A DNA stretch of 8,893 nt from Geminicoccaceae bacterium (GTDB lineage: Bacteria; Pseudomonadota; Alphaproteobacteria; Geminicoccales; Geminicoccaceae): NCBI GenBank assembly GCA_020446285.1, contig JAGREZ010000101.1, positions 1-8,893 of the forward strand, in the 5' to 3' direction. Positions within the stretch are counted from its first letter, which is position 1. The number at the start of each line of letters is the position of its first letter. Positions 1 to 7,900 of the stretch are shown piece after piece. A program made the position numbers and the translations under genes. Under the pieces are notes generated by a model. It searched no databases and was not told where the DNA came from. It saw only the letters and a program-made list of their open reading frames with translations.

Positions 1-469
1 TCGCGTCGCAGACCACGAGCCCGGCCGGGCGGGTGATCTGTTCGCGCGTCAGGTGACGGGCATTGGTACGTTCGAGCACGCTCACCCGCTCGTCATTGCG
101 CAATCGCCAGTCGAGCTGGCCATGGCCGACATCGACGGCGAAGACATGCGCCGCGCCGCGATCGAGAAGGACGTCGGTAAAGCCTCCGGTCGAGGCGCCG
201 ACATCGATGGCGACGAGACCGGTGACATCGATGTCGAAGCGGTCCAGTCCCTCGATCAGCTTGAGGGCGCCGCGACTGACCCAGCCCGGACCGCTGTCCT
301 TCAGCCGCAGGTCGATATCGGCGACGACGCGCGTGCCGGGCTTGTCCAGCCGTTGCTCGCCGGAAAAGACCGTACCGGCCATGATGAGCGCCTGTGCGCG
401 GCTGCGGCTTTCGGCAAGGCCGCGTTCCACGAGCAGCTGATCGAGCCGCGCGCGCGGAGGTTTGCTCAA
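1..469 (-). CDS. tlyA: TlyA-family rRNA (cytidine-2'-O)-methyltransferase, N-terminal part, cut by the left window edge
   Basis: TlyA proteins 2'-O-methylate cytidines in 16S and/or 23S rRNA using S-adenosylmethionine, in the cytoplasm. The window holds 156 residues of a family usually about 240-270 long. Residues 8-50 form an S4-type RNA-binding domain beginning RLDQLLVERGLAESRSRAQ. A W-VSRGALKL segment follows at 63-71, then the SAM-binding motif IDVGASTGGFTD at 88-99, then AVDVGHGQLDWRLRND at 111-126 and ERTNARHL at 133-140. The edge falls just after VVCDA, which in the family continues into the conserved (S/F)-I-S-L motif. I chose TTG at 469-467 as the start because GGGAG (480-476) lies six bases upstream, the S4 domain begins seven codons later, and no ATG or GTG is in frame nearby. 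The gene is divergent from the transporter operon, with 139 bp between the start codons. The family is clear; which rRNA is modified cannot be read from the sequence. Confidence 0.93.
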   Translation of the reverse strand, partial: MSKPPRARLDQLLVERGLAESRSRAQALIMAGTVFSGEQRLDKPGTRVVADIDLRLKDSGPGWVSRGALKLIEGLDRFDIDVTGLVAIDVGASTGGFTDVLLDRGAAHVFAVDVGHGQLDWRLRNDERVSVLERTNARHLTREQITRPAGLVVCDA

Positions 470-608
470 GACGGGCTCCCGTGCCGTGGTAGCGAACCGG
501 ATGGAATGATTCCCTTCTAGCCTTCACCGCTGCTGCGCGCCAGCCATGGCCTTGGCGTGCGGATGGTGGCAGCATGGGGCAGGTTTTGAACGTGGAAAGT
601 CGCCTGCC

Positions 609-1559
609 TTGATCCTGTTTTTCGTCCGCCGGCTGTTCACGCTGATGCTCACCCTGCTTGCGGCATCGCTGGTCGTTTTCATCGTGCTCGAACTTCTGCC
701 CGGTGATCCTGCGGCGGTCATCCTCGGGATCAATGCGGAGGACGACACGCTGGCGGCGCTGCGTGCCGAAATGGGGCTCGACCGGCCCGTCCACGAACGC
801 TACCTCGCATGGGTTGGCGACCTCCTGCGGGGACGGCTCGGGCGGAGCTACACCTACGATGTGCCAGTGGGCGAACTCATCGCCGAACGGCTGCCGGTGA
901 GCCTGCCGCTGGCGGTGATGGCGATGGGGCTTGCGACCCTGTTCGGCATTCCCGTCGGTGCCTGGGCCGCCGCGCGTCGCGGAACGGTCGGCGACACGCT
1001 GGTGATGGCAACCAGCCAGCTCGGTGTCGCCGTTCCCAATTTCTGGTTCGCCATCCTCCTCATCCTTCTCTTCTCCGTCCGGCTCGGCTGGCTGCCGGCG
1101 GGCGGTTTCGCCGGTTATGACGAGGGACTGCTCGCGGGGCTCGCATCCCTGCTCATGCCGGCCTTCGCGCTGGCCCTGCCTCAGGCCGCCATTCTCGCCC
1201 GGCTGACCCGTTCGGCGGTACTCGAGGCGCTGCGCGAGGATTATGTCCGGACCGCGCGGGCCAAGGGGCTCGAACGTCGCCGGGCACTGATCCGTCACGC
1301 CCTGCCCAACGCACTGATTCCGGTCGTGACCGTCATGGGCCTCCAATTCTCCTTTCTTCTCGCCGGGACCATCATCATCGAGAATGTCTTCTATCTGCCC
1401 GGTATCGGCCGGCTCATCTTCCAGGCAATCGCCCAGCGCGACCTCACCACCTTGCGCGACCTCGTCGTCCTGCTCGCGGCAACGGTCGTGATCGTCAATT
1501 TCATCGTCGACCTGCTGTATCTGTGGCTCGATCCGCGCCTTCGCCGGGGAAGGGGCTGA
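609..1559 (+). CDS. Peptide/nickel-type ABC transporter permease 1 (DppB/OppB-like)
   Basis: This is an inner-membrane permease subunit that pairs with the next gene product to form the translocation path of a Dpp/Opp/Nik-type importer. From the TTG at 609 it has 316 residues, normal for the family. The N-terminus MILFFVRRLFTLML leads into a first membrane segment (about 4-29), followed by the characteristic LPGDPA (30-35). Further hydrophobic segments lie near 97-121, 129-157, 176-197, 239-262 and 282-306. The EAA loop that contacts the ATPase is EDYVRTARAKGLERRR with RHALPN after it (about 210-235). The ENVFYLPGIGRL block (259-270) and terminal DPRLRR are also typical of DppB. Start choice: an ATG at 546 is in frame but has no ribosome site and adds 21 non-membrane residues. 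TTG 609 has GGAAAG (594-599) nine bases upstream and gives the normal family N-terminus. It is the first gene of a four-gene operon. Its stop overlaps the next start (TGATG). The substrate is unknown. Confidence 0.93.
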   Translation: MILFFVRRLFTLMLTLLAASLVVFIVLELLPGDPAAVILGINAEDDTLAALRAEMGLDRPVHERYLAWVGDLLRGRLGRSYTYDVPVGELIAERLPVSLPLAVMAMGLATLFGIPVGAWAAARRGTVGDTLVMATSQLGVAVPNFWFAILLILLFSVRLGWLPAGGFAGYDEGLLAGLASLLMPAFALALPQAAILARLTRSAVLEALREDYVRTARAKGLERRRALIRHALPNALIPVVTVMGLQFSFLLAGTIIIENVFYLPGIGRLIFQAIAQRDLTTLRDLVVLLAATVVIVNFIVDLLYLWLDPRLRRGRG

Positions 1560-2410
1560 TGCGCGGGGTGCTGGATCGCGCATCGGGAGGGGCCTGGCAT
1601 GGCGGTCTCGCTCTTGGCTCCATGCTCACCTTCATCCTCGTCGCCGCGGCACTGCTGTCGTTCGTCTGGACGCCCTTTCCCCATGCGGCGATGGATATCC
1701 GCAACAAGCTCGCACCGCCCGACATGACGCACTGGCTCGGCACCGACCAGTTCGGCCGCGATGTCCTCTCCATGATGCTCGTCGGTGCGCGCAACTCCAT
1801 CCTGGTCGCGGTCGTGGCTGTCGTCATCGGTGCGGGGATCGGCATTCCGCTCGGCTCGACCGCCGCCTGGCGCGGTGGCTGGGTTGACGAACTCATCATG
1901 CGCATGAGCGATTTCGCATTCGCCTTTCCGGCACTCCTGTCCGCCGTGATGATCACCGCCATCTTCGGGCCGGGGGCGGTCAATTCGATCATTGCCATCG
2001 GCATCTTCAACATTCCGGTCTTCGCCCGGCTCACCCGCGGCAGCTCGCTCCCGGTACTTCAGCGCGACATGATCCTCGCCGCCCGCCTCGCCGGCAAGGG
2101 GGGCGCGCGCATCTCCATCGAACATGTCCTGCCGAACATCTCGGCGGTGCTCATCGTCCAGGCGACCATCCAGTTCGCGCTCGCCATTCTCGCCGAAGCC
2201 GGGCTGTCCTATCTCGGTCTCGGCACCCGGCCGCCCGAGGCGTCCTGGGGGCGGATGCTCAACGAGGCGCAGACGCTCATGGTCCTCGCTCCGCATCTCG
2301 CGATCTTCCCGGGGCTCGCCATCGTTCTTTCGGTGCTCGGTCTCAACCTTCTCGGCGACGGGCTTCGCGACATGCTCGATCCGGCGCTGCGTCATCAGGG
2401 GCGCATGTGA
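1559..2410 (+). CDS. Peptide/nickel-type ABC transporter permease 2 (DppC/OppC-like)
   Basis: This is the second inner-membrane permease of the importer, expected to form a heterodimer with the upstream permease. It has 283 residues. After a short cytoplasmic start, a membrane segment lies at about 17-38. Next comes the family hallmark HWLGTDQFGRDVLS (58-71), then hydrophobic stretches near 80-100, 119-138 and 140-157. The coupling-helix region is QRDMILAARLAGKGG followed by EHVLPN (168-193), then segments near 194-215 and 246-266. SYLGLGTRPPEASWG (217-231) and LNLLGDGLRDMLDP (262-275) are diagnostic of DppC. The ATG at 1559 overlaps the previous stop (TGATG) and has a purine-rich GGGGAAGGGG at 1546-1555, so translation is probably coupled. 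An upstream in-frame ATG at 1523 lies inside the preceding gene and is less likely. The next gene again begins on this gene's stop codon. Confidence 0.93.
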   Translation: MRGVLDRASGGAWHGGLALGSMLTFILVAAALLSFVWTPFPHAAMDIRNKLAPPDMTHWLGTDQFGRDVLSMMLVGARNSILVAVVAVVIGAGIGIPLGSTAAWRGGWVDELIMRMSDFAFAFPALLSAVMITAIFGPGAVNSIIAIGIFNIPVFARLTRGSSLPVLQRDMILAARLAGKGGARISIEHVLPNISAVLIVQATIQFALAILAEAGLSYLGLGTRPPEASWGRMLNEAQTLMVLAPHLAIFPGLAIVLSVLGLNLLGDGLRDMLDPALRHQGRM

Positions 2411-3408
2411 TGGCCCTGCTCGACATTGCCGGGCTGACGGTATCCATCGACGGCGCGGCCGTGCTCGGCCCGCTCTCGTTCTCCATGGAACCGGGCACAT
2501 CGCTCGGCCTCGTCGGCGAATCCGGTTGCGGCAAGTCGATGACGGCGCTCTCCATCATGGGGCTCCTGCCCGAACGGGCGAGGCTCGCCGGCTCGATCCG
2601 TTTCGACGGCACCGAGCTTGCCGGTCTCGATGACCGCGCGCATGCGCGCCTGCGCGGCCGGCGGATGGCCATGATCTTCCAGGAGCCGATGACCGCCCTC
2701 AATCCGGTGCGGACCATCGGCGACCAGATTGCCGAGGGACTCCTCCTGCACGGGCTCGGCGGCGGCGATGTGTCCGGGCGTGTCGCCGACATCATGGCCC
2801 GTGTCGGCCTGCCGCCCGCGCGTTTTCCGCAAGCACTGTACCCGCACCAGCTTTCCGGCGGCCAGCGGCAGCGGGTGATGATCGCCATCGCTCTTGCCAT
2901 GCAGCCCGCCCTGCTCATCGCCGACGAACCGACAACGGCACTCGATGTCACGGTACAGCTCGATATTCTCGGACTCATCCGCGATATCGCCCGCGAGAAT
3001 GCCATGGCGCTCCTCCTCATCACCCACGATCTCGGCGTGGTGGCGGCGATGTGTGAGCGGACGATGGTCATGTATGCCGGCCGGTCGGTGGAAAGCGGAC
3101 CGACGCGGGCCGTTCTTGGATCTCCCGCGCATCCCTATACGCGCGGCCTGCTCGACGCCCTGCCCACGGGTGACCGGATCGGCCGGCCGCTTCGTGTCAT
3201 TCCGGGAAGCGTGCCGCGTGCCGGAGACCGGGTGGATGCCTGCGCCTTCGCCCCGCGCTGCGCCATCGTCGGGCCCGTCTGCCGCGAGCGGACGCCCGGT
3301 TTCACCGACCTCGCATCCGGCCAGACGGTCGCCTGCCATTTCGCTGACGGCGCGGGTGGCACAGGTGGCGTGGGTCGCACGGGCGGAATGAACGGACGGA
3401 CAGGATGA
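2410..3408 (+). CDS. Peptide-type ABC transporter ATPase 1 (DppD/OppD-like) with C-terminal four-cysteine motif
   Basis: This is one of two cytoplasmic ATPases that power the importer. From ATG 2410 it has 332 residues, the usual DppD length. It has a complete nucleotide-binding domain: Walker A GESGCGKS (36-43), Q-loop FQEP (Q91), signature LSGGQRQ (148-154), Walker B LLIADEP (168-174), and switch histidine ITHD (H206). The C-terminal oligopeptide-transporter domain follows, with SPAHPYTRGLLDALP (238-252). It then carries four cysteines, C278, C284, C291 and C309, in the pattern C-X5-C-X6-C-X17-C. Equivalent cysteines in OppD/DppD proteins are known to hold a 4Fe-4S cluster. The last 20 or so residues are Gly-rich and probably disordered. 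The start could be GTG 2407 or ATG 2410. I prefer ATG, which overlaps the previous stop as TGATG with AGGGG at 2397-2401. The 3' end overlaps the next gene by four bases (ATGA). Confidence 0.94.
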   Translation: MALLDIAGLTVSIDGAAVLGPLSFSMEPGTSLGLVGESGCGKSMTALSIMGLLPERARLAGSIRFDGTELAGLDDRAHARLRGRRMAMIFQEPMTALNPVRTIGDQIAEGLLLHGLGGGDVSGRVADIMARVGLPPARFPQALYPHQLSGGQRQRVMIAIALAMQPALLIADEPTTALDVTVQLDILGLIRDIARENAMALLLITHDLGVVAAMCERTMVMYAGRSVESGPTRAVLGSPAHPYTRGLLDALPTGDRIGRPLRVIPGSVPRAGDRVDACAFAPRCAIVGPVCRERTPGFTDLASGQTVACHFADGAGGTGGVGRTGGMNGRTG

Positions 3409-4199
3409 GCAGCGCGGACGGGCCGTTTCTCGTCGAACTCGATGGCGTGGTGCGCGACTATCGCCTGCCGCGCCGCTGGCTGTTCTCGCCGCCGCCCGTA
3501 TTGCGTGCGCTCGACGGGGTGAGCCTTGCCATCCGGCCCGGCGAAAGTGTCGGGATCGTCGGCGAGTCCGGCTCGGGCAAGTCGACGCTGGCGCGCATCG
3601 TCGCCGGTCTCGACCGACCGGAGGCGGGGCGGGTGCGCCGTGGCGGCTGCGTGCAGATGGTGTTTCAGGATCCCTATGGCTCGCTCGATCCGCGCATGCG
3701 TGTGGAGCGGATCGTCGGCGAGGCACTGTTCGGCGATCCGGACGGACGGGCACGCAAGCGCGAGCGCTGCATCGACGCGCTCGAGGCCGTCGGCCTTTCC
3801 GCTGACGACATGCGCAAATATCCGCACGCCTTTTCCGGTGGCCAGCGGCAGCGCATCGCCATCGCCCGTGCGCTCGTCGCCCGCCCGGATCTGGTGATCG
3901 CCGACGAGCCCGTTTCAGCGCTCGACGTATCGGTGCAGGCGCAGGTGCTCAATCTCATGGTCGATCTTCGCGGGCGTTTCGGCATGGCCTACATGCTGAT
4001 CAGTCACGATCTTGCCGTTATCGCCCATCTCTGTGAACGGGTGGCGGTCATCCATGGCGGGCGGATCGTCGAGGAGGGGGCGACCGCCGCGGTTCTGGCC
4101 TCGCCCCGGCACCAGCACACCCGGGCCCTGCTCGACGCCGTTCTGCCTCCGGACCCGCAAGCGGCGCGGGAGAAACTCGATCGGGCAAGGCGTTCCTGA
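3405..4199 (+). CDS. Peptide-type ABC transporter ATPase 2 (DppF/OppF-like), short form
   Basis: This is the second cytoplasmic ATPase of the importer and presumably a heterodimer partner of the preceding ATPase. All catalytic motifs are present: Walker A GESGSGKST (53-61), Q-loop VFQDP (Q88), signature FSGGQRQ (143-149), Walker B LVIADEP (163-169), and switch histidine ISHD (H201). At 264 residues it is shorter than typical DppF/OppF (about 320-335). Two things account for the difference. The stretch between the Walker A lysine and the Q-loop glutamine is 29 residues, against 49 in the sister ATPase. The C-terminal oligopeptide domain is cut to SPRHQHTRALLDAVLPPDP (233-251), where the usual HPYT has become HQHT, and no cysteine cluster follows. 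The ATG overlaps the preceding stop (ATGA), and a purine-rich GGACGGACAGG precedes it. It ends 8 bp before the convergent exporter gene. I see no strong Rho-independent terminator here. Confidence 0.92.
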   Translation: MSSADGPFLVELDGVVRDYRLPRRWLFSPPPVLRALDGVSLAIRPGESVGIVGESGSGKSTLARIVAGLDRPEAGRVRRGGCVQMVFQDPYGSLDPRMRVERIVGEALFGDPDGRARKRERCIDALEAVGLSADDMRKYPHAFSGGQRQRIAIARALVARPDLVIADEPVSALDVSVQAQVLNLMVDLRGRFGMAYMLISHDLAVIAHLCERVAVIHGGRIVEEGATAAVLASPRHQHTRALLDAVLPPDPQAAREKLDRARRS

Positions 4200-4207
4200 G
4201 AGGGCTG

Positions 4208-4849
4208 TCAGGCCTGCCGCCAGGCCAGCATTGCCGCCATGCCGATCATCATCCAGCCGCTGAGGCGATCGAGGATCGATGCGGATCCGGGCCGCTTGAG
4301 GAAACCCTCGAACAGTCTGGCTCCATAGGACAGGCCGAAGAACCAGACACAGGCCGCCAGAACGGCGCCGGCGCCGAAGAGGAAGCGCTGGCTGGCAGGA
4401 AGCTGGCTGGCCGCCGGGGTCAGTACGAGAACCATGTCGACATAGGCGGAGGGATTGAGGAAGGCGACACTCAGTGCCGCTGCGACCACCGCACCCGCGC
4501 GCAACATGCAGCCGGAAACCCTGCATTCGGGGATGTCACCGGCACTCCGGCGCGCGGAGCGCAACAGGCACAGGCCGTAGCCGGTGAGGAACGCCACGCC
4601 GGCTACGGTCGCCATCATGACGAATGCAGAGGAACTCGCAATCAGCGTTCCCATTCCGCCAATGGCCAGCGTCGCGAGAACGATCTCGGCAAGGGTGCTG
4701 ACACCGGCGGCGATGAAAGCGTGCCTGCGGTGCAGTCCCTGGCGCAGGACGAACAGGTTCTGTGGTCCGAGTGCCATGATGGCGCTCATGTTGAGCAGGA
4801 ATCCGTGGGTGAATGGAATGAATGCGTCCAGTGATATTACCGTGGACAT
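4208..4849 (-). CDS. LysE/ArgO-family amino-acid exporter
   Basis: LysE-family proteins are small inner-membrane exporters. The founding members export L-lysine and L-arginine and prevent their toxic accumulation. The protein has 213 residues, a normal length. The N-terminal signature GFLLNMSAIMALGPQNLFVLRQGL (positions 16-39) matches the family's GPQN/GAQN-FVLRQG motif. The paired hydrophobic segments about 48-70, 76-97, 117-143, 155-178 and 193-210 fit a six-helix exporter. FLNPSAYVDMVLVL (130-143) is the second conserved motif, and WFFGLSYGARL (169-179) and the tail also fit. The ATG at 4849 is certain, because in-frame TGA codons lie directly upstream. GGGAGG (4867-4862) is the likely ribosome site, with a rather long 11-base spacer. 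The gene is convergent with the ABC operon (8 bp apart) and divergent from the AfsR-like regulator. Basic amino acids are the likeliest substrate from family knowledge, but the sequence does not prove it. Confidence 0.92.
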   Translation of the reverse strand: MSTVISLDAFIPFTHGFLLNMSAIMALGPQNLFVLRQGLHRRHAFIAAGVSTLAEIVLATLAIGGMGTLIASSSAFVMMATVAGVAFLTGYGLCLLRSARRSAGDIPECRVSGCMLRAGAVVAAALSVAFLNPSAYVDMVLVLTPAASQLPASQRFLFGAGAVLAACVWFFGLSYGARLFEGFLKRPGSASILDRLSGWMMIGMAAMLAWRQA

Positions 4850-4884
4850 TTGTCATCATGCCTCCCGTTCGTGTAGTGGCCTGA

Positions 4885-4890
4885 GCAATA
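4885..4890 (-). promoter_or_regulatory. Possible -10 element of the LysE-type exporter gene
   Basis: On the minus strand TATTGC occupies 4890-4885, which would place transcription start near 4878 and leave a leader of about 29 bases containing the GGGAGG ribosome site. At the expected -35 position (4913-4908) the minus strand reads CGTTTT, a poor match. The direct heptamer repeat ends 10 bp upstream of this element. A weak -10, no -35 and a repeat in the -35 zone is the usual look of an activator-dependent promoter. The call rests on position and weak similarity only. Confidence 0.3.
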
Positions 4891-4900
4891 GGGGAGACTG

Positions 4901-4918
4901 CGTAGCGAAAACGTAGCC
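4901..4918. promoter_or_regulatory. Direct heptamer repeat with 11-bp period, candidate SARP-type operator
   Basis: CGTAGCG (4901-4907) and CGTAGCC (4912-4918) are heptamers identical at six of seven positions, separated by AAAA. They repeat with an 11-bp period, so both would face the same side of the helix. SARP-family activators are known to bind direct heptamer repeats with this spacing just upstream of a -10 element. The repeat lies between the divergent exporter gene and the gene for a protein with exactly that DNA-binding domain. The sequence of the heptamer itself is not a known consensus to me. Chance occurrence of one such pair is possible. Confidence 0.4.
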
Positions 4919-4936
4919 GGCGGATGAATCCGCCGG
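4917..4936. repeat. Perfect inverted repeat (9-bp arms, 2-bp centre) covering the regulator's start codon
   Basis: CCGGCGGAT (4917-4925), GA, then ATCCGCCGG (4928-4936) form a perfect dyad. The ATG at 4924-4926 sits at its centre. As DNA it could be an operator. As RNA it would fold into a very stable GC-rich hairpin that would bury both the start codon and the weak GGCGG in front of it. No run of T follows, so it is not a Rho-independent terminator. It overlaps the last two bases of the heptamer repeat. Confidence 0.6.
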
Positions 4937-7900
4937 ACAGAAAGGATCGGGGCGGTTTGGGACGGTTGAGGATCGGGCTTCTGGGCAGCTTCGACGTCCG
5001 GCGCGACGGCGAGCCCGTCACCGGCTTCCGCTCGGTCAAATCGCGCGCGTTGCTCGCCCGGCTCGCGATGGAGCCCGATCGCGTCCATTCGCGAAGCCAT
5101 CTTGCAGCATTCCTCTGGGGCGAACTCCCGGAGGGATCGGCACGCACCAACCTGCGCATCGAATTGTCGGCGCTCAGGAAGACACTCGATCATGCGGGGC
5201 TGGACATTGCCCGGCAGACCGTATCGCTCGCCTCGATGAATCTCGAGGTCGACGCGCTCTCGTGCCGTTCGGCGATCGCCCGGCATTTTGCACTCGAACG
5301 CGAGGCCGAACCCCGGGACTGGGATCGGCTGGAAGCGGCGATCTCCCTTTTTCGCGGCGATTGCCTCGCCGGATTGCAGCTCTGCGATGCTCCGGAATTC
5401 GATGACTGGCGGCTCGGCCTGCAGGAGACGATCCACGAAGAAGTGATGTCGGCCCTCACGGCGCTCATGCGGCACCATGCGGCGACCGGCGATTGGCCGG
5501 CCCTTGCGCGCACCGCCCGTCGCCAGCTCGAATTGCAGCCGTGGAACGAGGAGGCACATCGCTTCCTCATCCAGGCGTTTGCGGCCCGGGGGCAGACAGC
5601 GCTTGCGCTGGCGCAGTTCGAACGGTGCCGCAATGTGCTCAGCGACGAATTACAGGTGGAGCCCGCGCCGGAGACCGTGTTGCTGGCCGACCGGCTTCGT
5701 GCTCCCGAGGCAACCGGTCGTACACGGCGGACCAACATCGATCGCAGGCTGGCACCCATGATCGGTGCTGGTGAGCGGATCGGGGAACTGTCAGGGCTCA
5801 TCCTTCGTGAGCGCCTCGTCACCATCTGCGGGATGGGCGGTGTCGGCAAGTCGCGGATGGCACGCGCGGTGGCCCGGAATGCACTGGATGCGTTCGATGA
5901 CGGCGTGTGGTTCGTGGCACTGGCGCCCGTCGACCCGCAAGTGGCGGCACCGGTCGATCGCATCGCGCTCGAAATCGCGGCCGCAACCGGAATCCAGCTC
6001 GTCTCCAGCCGCGACCTTCTGGGTGAACTGCTGGAACGGCTCGCCGCCCGCCGGTTGCTGCTCGTGCTCGACAACTGGGAGCATCTGCTGGACGCAGCCG
6101 AGGATGTCCTCGGCCGGCTGCTGCGGACCGACGGCGTGCACATTCTTGCCACATCGCGTGTGCGGCTCCAGGTCGAAGGCGAGATCGTCTTCGACCTGCA
6201 CGGCCTCGATCCGCCGTTCGCCCGGCAGCTCTATATCGAATGCGCGAGGCGGATCTTCCCGGCTTTCTCCGCACCCGGACAGATGCCGGCGGAGGGAGAC
6301 GAGATCCAGGCGATCTGCGAGGCGGCGGGCGGTCTGCCGCTCGGGATCGAGCTCGCGGCCAGCTGGGCGGGCGAGCTTGCGGCCGGCGAGATCTGCCAGT
6401 CGATCACATCGATCGCGGCGGAACCGGGATTTGCCGGAACCATCGAGCGGCGCCATCGAAGCCTTGCGACCGTCCTGTCATTCTCCTGGCGGTTGCTGAG
6501 CCCGGAACTGCGCGCCGTTCTCGGTGCCTGTTCGGTCTTTCAGGGCGGATTCCATCGTGATGCGGCGCTTTCGGTTGCCGGTGCGCGTCCCGATGATCTC
6601 GCACTCCTGTGCAACCATTCCCTGCTGCACCGGCTGGAAGCCGGTCGCTACGTCATGCACGCGCTGATCGAGGACTTCGCCGCGGCGACCCATGATCCGC
6701 AGGCACTGGAAGGGGCGCGGCAGCAGCACCGGCGGCACTTTCTGGAATGGCTGGTCGAGGCGGAAGAGCATGACCGCCGGCATGTGGATTTCGGCAATGT
6801 CCGGGCGGCCTGGCAGGACGCCGTCAGGGCGCTCGATGCGCGGCTCGTTGCGCGGGCGGCGGAAGCGTTCGGCCGTCTGGTCGCGGGGCTGGGTCTGCTG
6901 GAGGAGGGGTATCGCCTGTTCGAGGCCGCGGTGTGCGCGTTCGAGGATCAGCAAGGCGAGAACGAACTGGTGGCGCGGCTGCTGGCCGGGCAGTGGATGT
7001 TCTCGCGCGCGGTGCGCGGGATCGGCCATTCCGACCATCTTCAGTTTCGCCTGCTCGAACTCACGGGCGAAGCGGATCTGCGGGTGGACACGCATCTCCA
7101 GCTCGCCAACCGCTTCGCCGAGGCGGGCCGCTGGACGGAGGCCGACCGGCATTTCGAAGCCGCCCGCCTCGAGGCGTCGCGTGCGGTAGACCGACGGCTC
7201 GAGATCAATGCAAGGCGCCAGCACATTCACATTCATGCACTGCATTTTCGTGGCGATTTCGGGACATCCGTCAATCAGCTTCAGGGATTGCGCAGGACGT
7301 TCGATGACGAATTTCCCGAACGCGACCCGTCGAGCGAGATCCTGCGTCTCGATCTCGGTATCTCGCTCTCTCTCGTGGCCATGCGTTTTGGCGACTACGC
7401 GCTTGCGATCCGTACGGGACGATCGAATCTCGAACGGGTCGATGCCATGCAGCACAGGCAGAAACGCATCTCGGTCCTGCTCGATCTGGCGCTCTGCGAG
7501 CAGTTCATCGGCCTGTTCGATCAGGCCATCGCGCACAATCGCGAGGCGCTGATCGATGCCGAGGCCATCGGTGCCTTCGACGATATGGGTCTGCTGCATG
7601 CCAATCTCTGCCTGACGATGCGCCAGACCGGCGATTTCGACGAGGCACTCGTCCACGTCCTCCAGGGGATCACGTTCCTGCGCCGTACCGGCCTCCTGCG
7701 CATGGAGGCCCAGGCACGCAATCGCCAGGGACATGTTCTAAGGGAGCTCGGGCGATGGTCCGAGGCCGAGGCCGCCTATGACGCCGCGCTCGCGCTATGG
7801 GCGGAACTTGCCCATAAGAACCGTCACGAGGCCCATGCCGGAAGAGCTGTCGTACTGGCGCGTACCGGACGCATCGGCGAGGCGCTGGCGATCGCCGACA

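Noticed and set aside
53..520. Plus-strand frames opposite tlyA
   Set aside because: The minus-strand frame carries the S4 and SAM-binding motifs of TlyA, so these are shadows.
546..608. ATG 546 as the start of the first permease
   Set aside because: No ribosome site precedes it, and it adds 21 residues before the normal DppB N-terminus. TTG 609 is preferred, although 546 cannot be excluded.
93..1583. Long minus-strand open frame of 496 codons
   Set aside because: It runs antisense to two well-supported genes, tlyA's out-of-frame strand and the first permease. The translation is Arg/Gly/Asp-rich with no domain. High G+C makes such antisense frames common.
2395..3753. Minus-strand open frame of 452 codons opposite the two ATPase genes
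   Set aside because: The plus strand has complete ABC ATPase motifs. The antisense translation is low-complexity, rich in Arg, His and Gly, and resembles no family.
4211..4226. GGCCTG-CCGC-CAGGCC hairpin just after the importer operon as a terminator
   Set aside because: The stem has only six pairs and no T-run, and it lies inside the exporter's last codons. It is probably incidental.
5825..6410. The regulator as an anti-phage STAND (Avs-type) defence protein
   Set aside because: It has the NB-ARC-type ATPase and repeat sensor, but its N-terminus is a DNA-binding winged helix plus BTAD rather than a nuclease or other toxic effector.
6478..7734. Minus-strand open frame of 418 codons opposite the regulator gene
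   Set aside because: It lies entirely within the AfsR-like gene, whose ATPase and TPR-like features continue unbroken on the plus strand.
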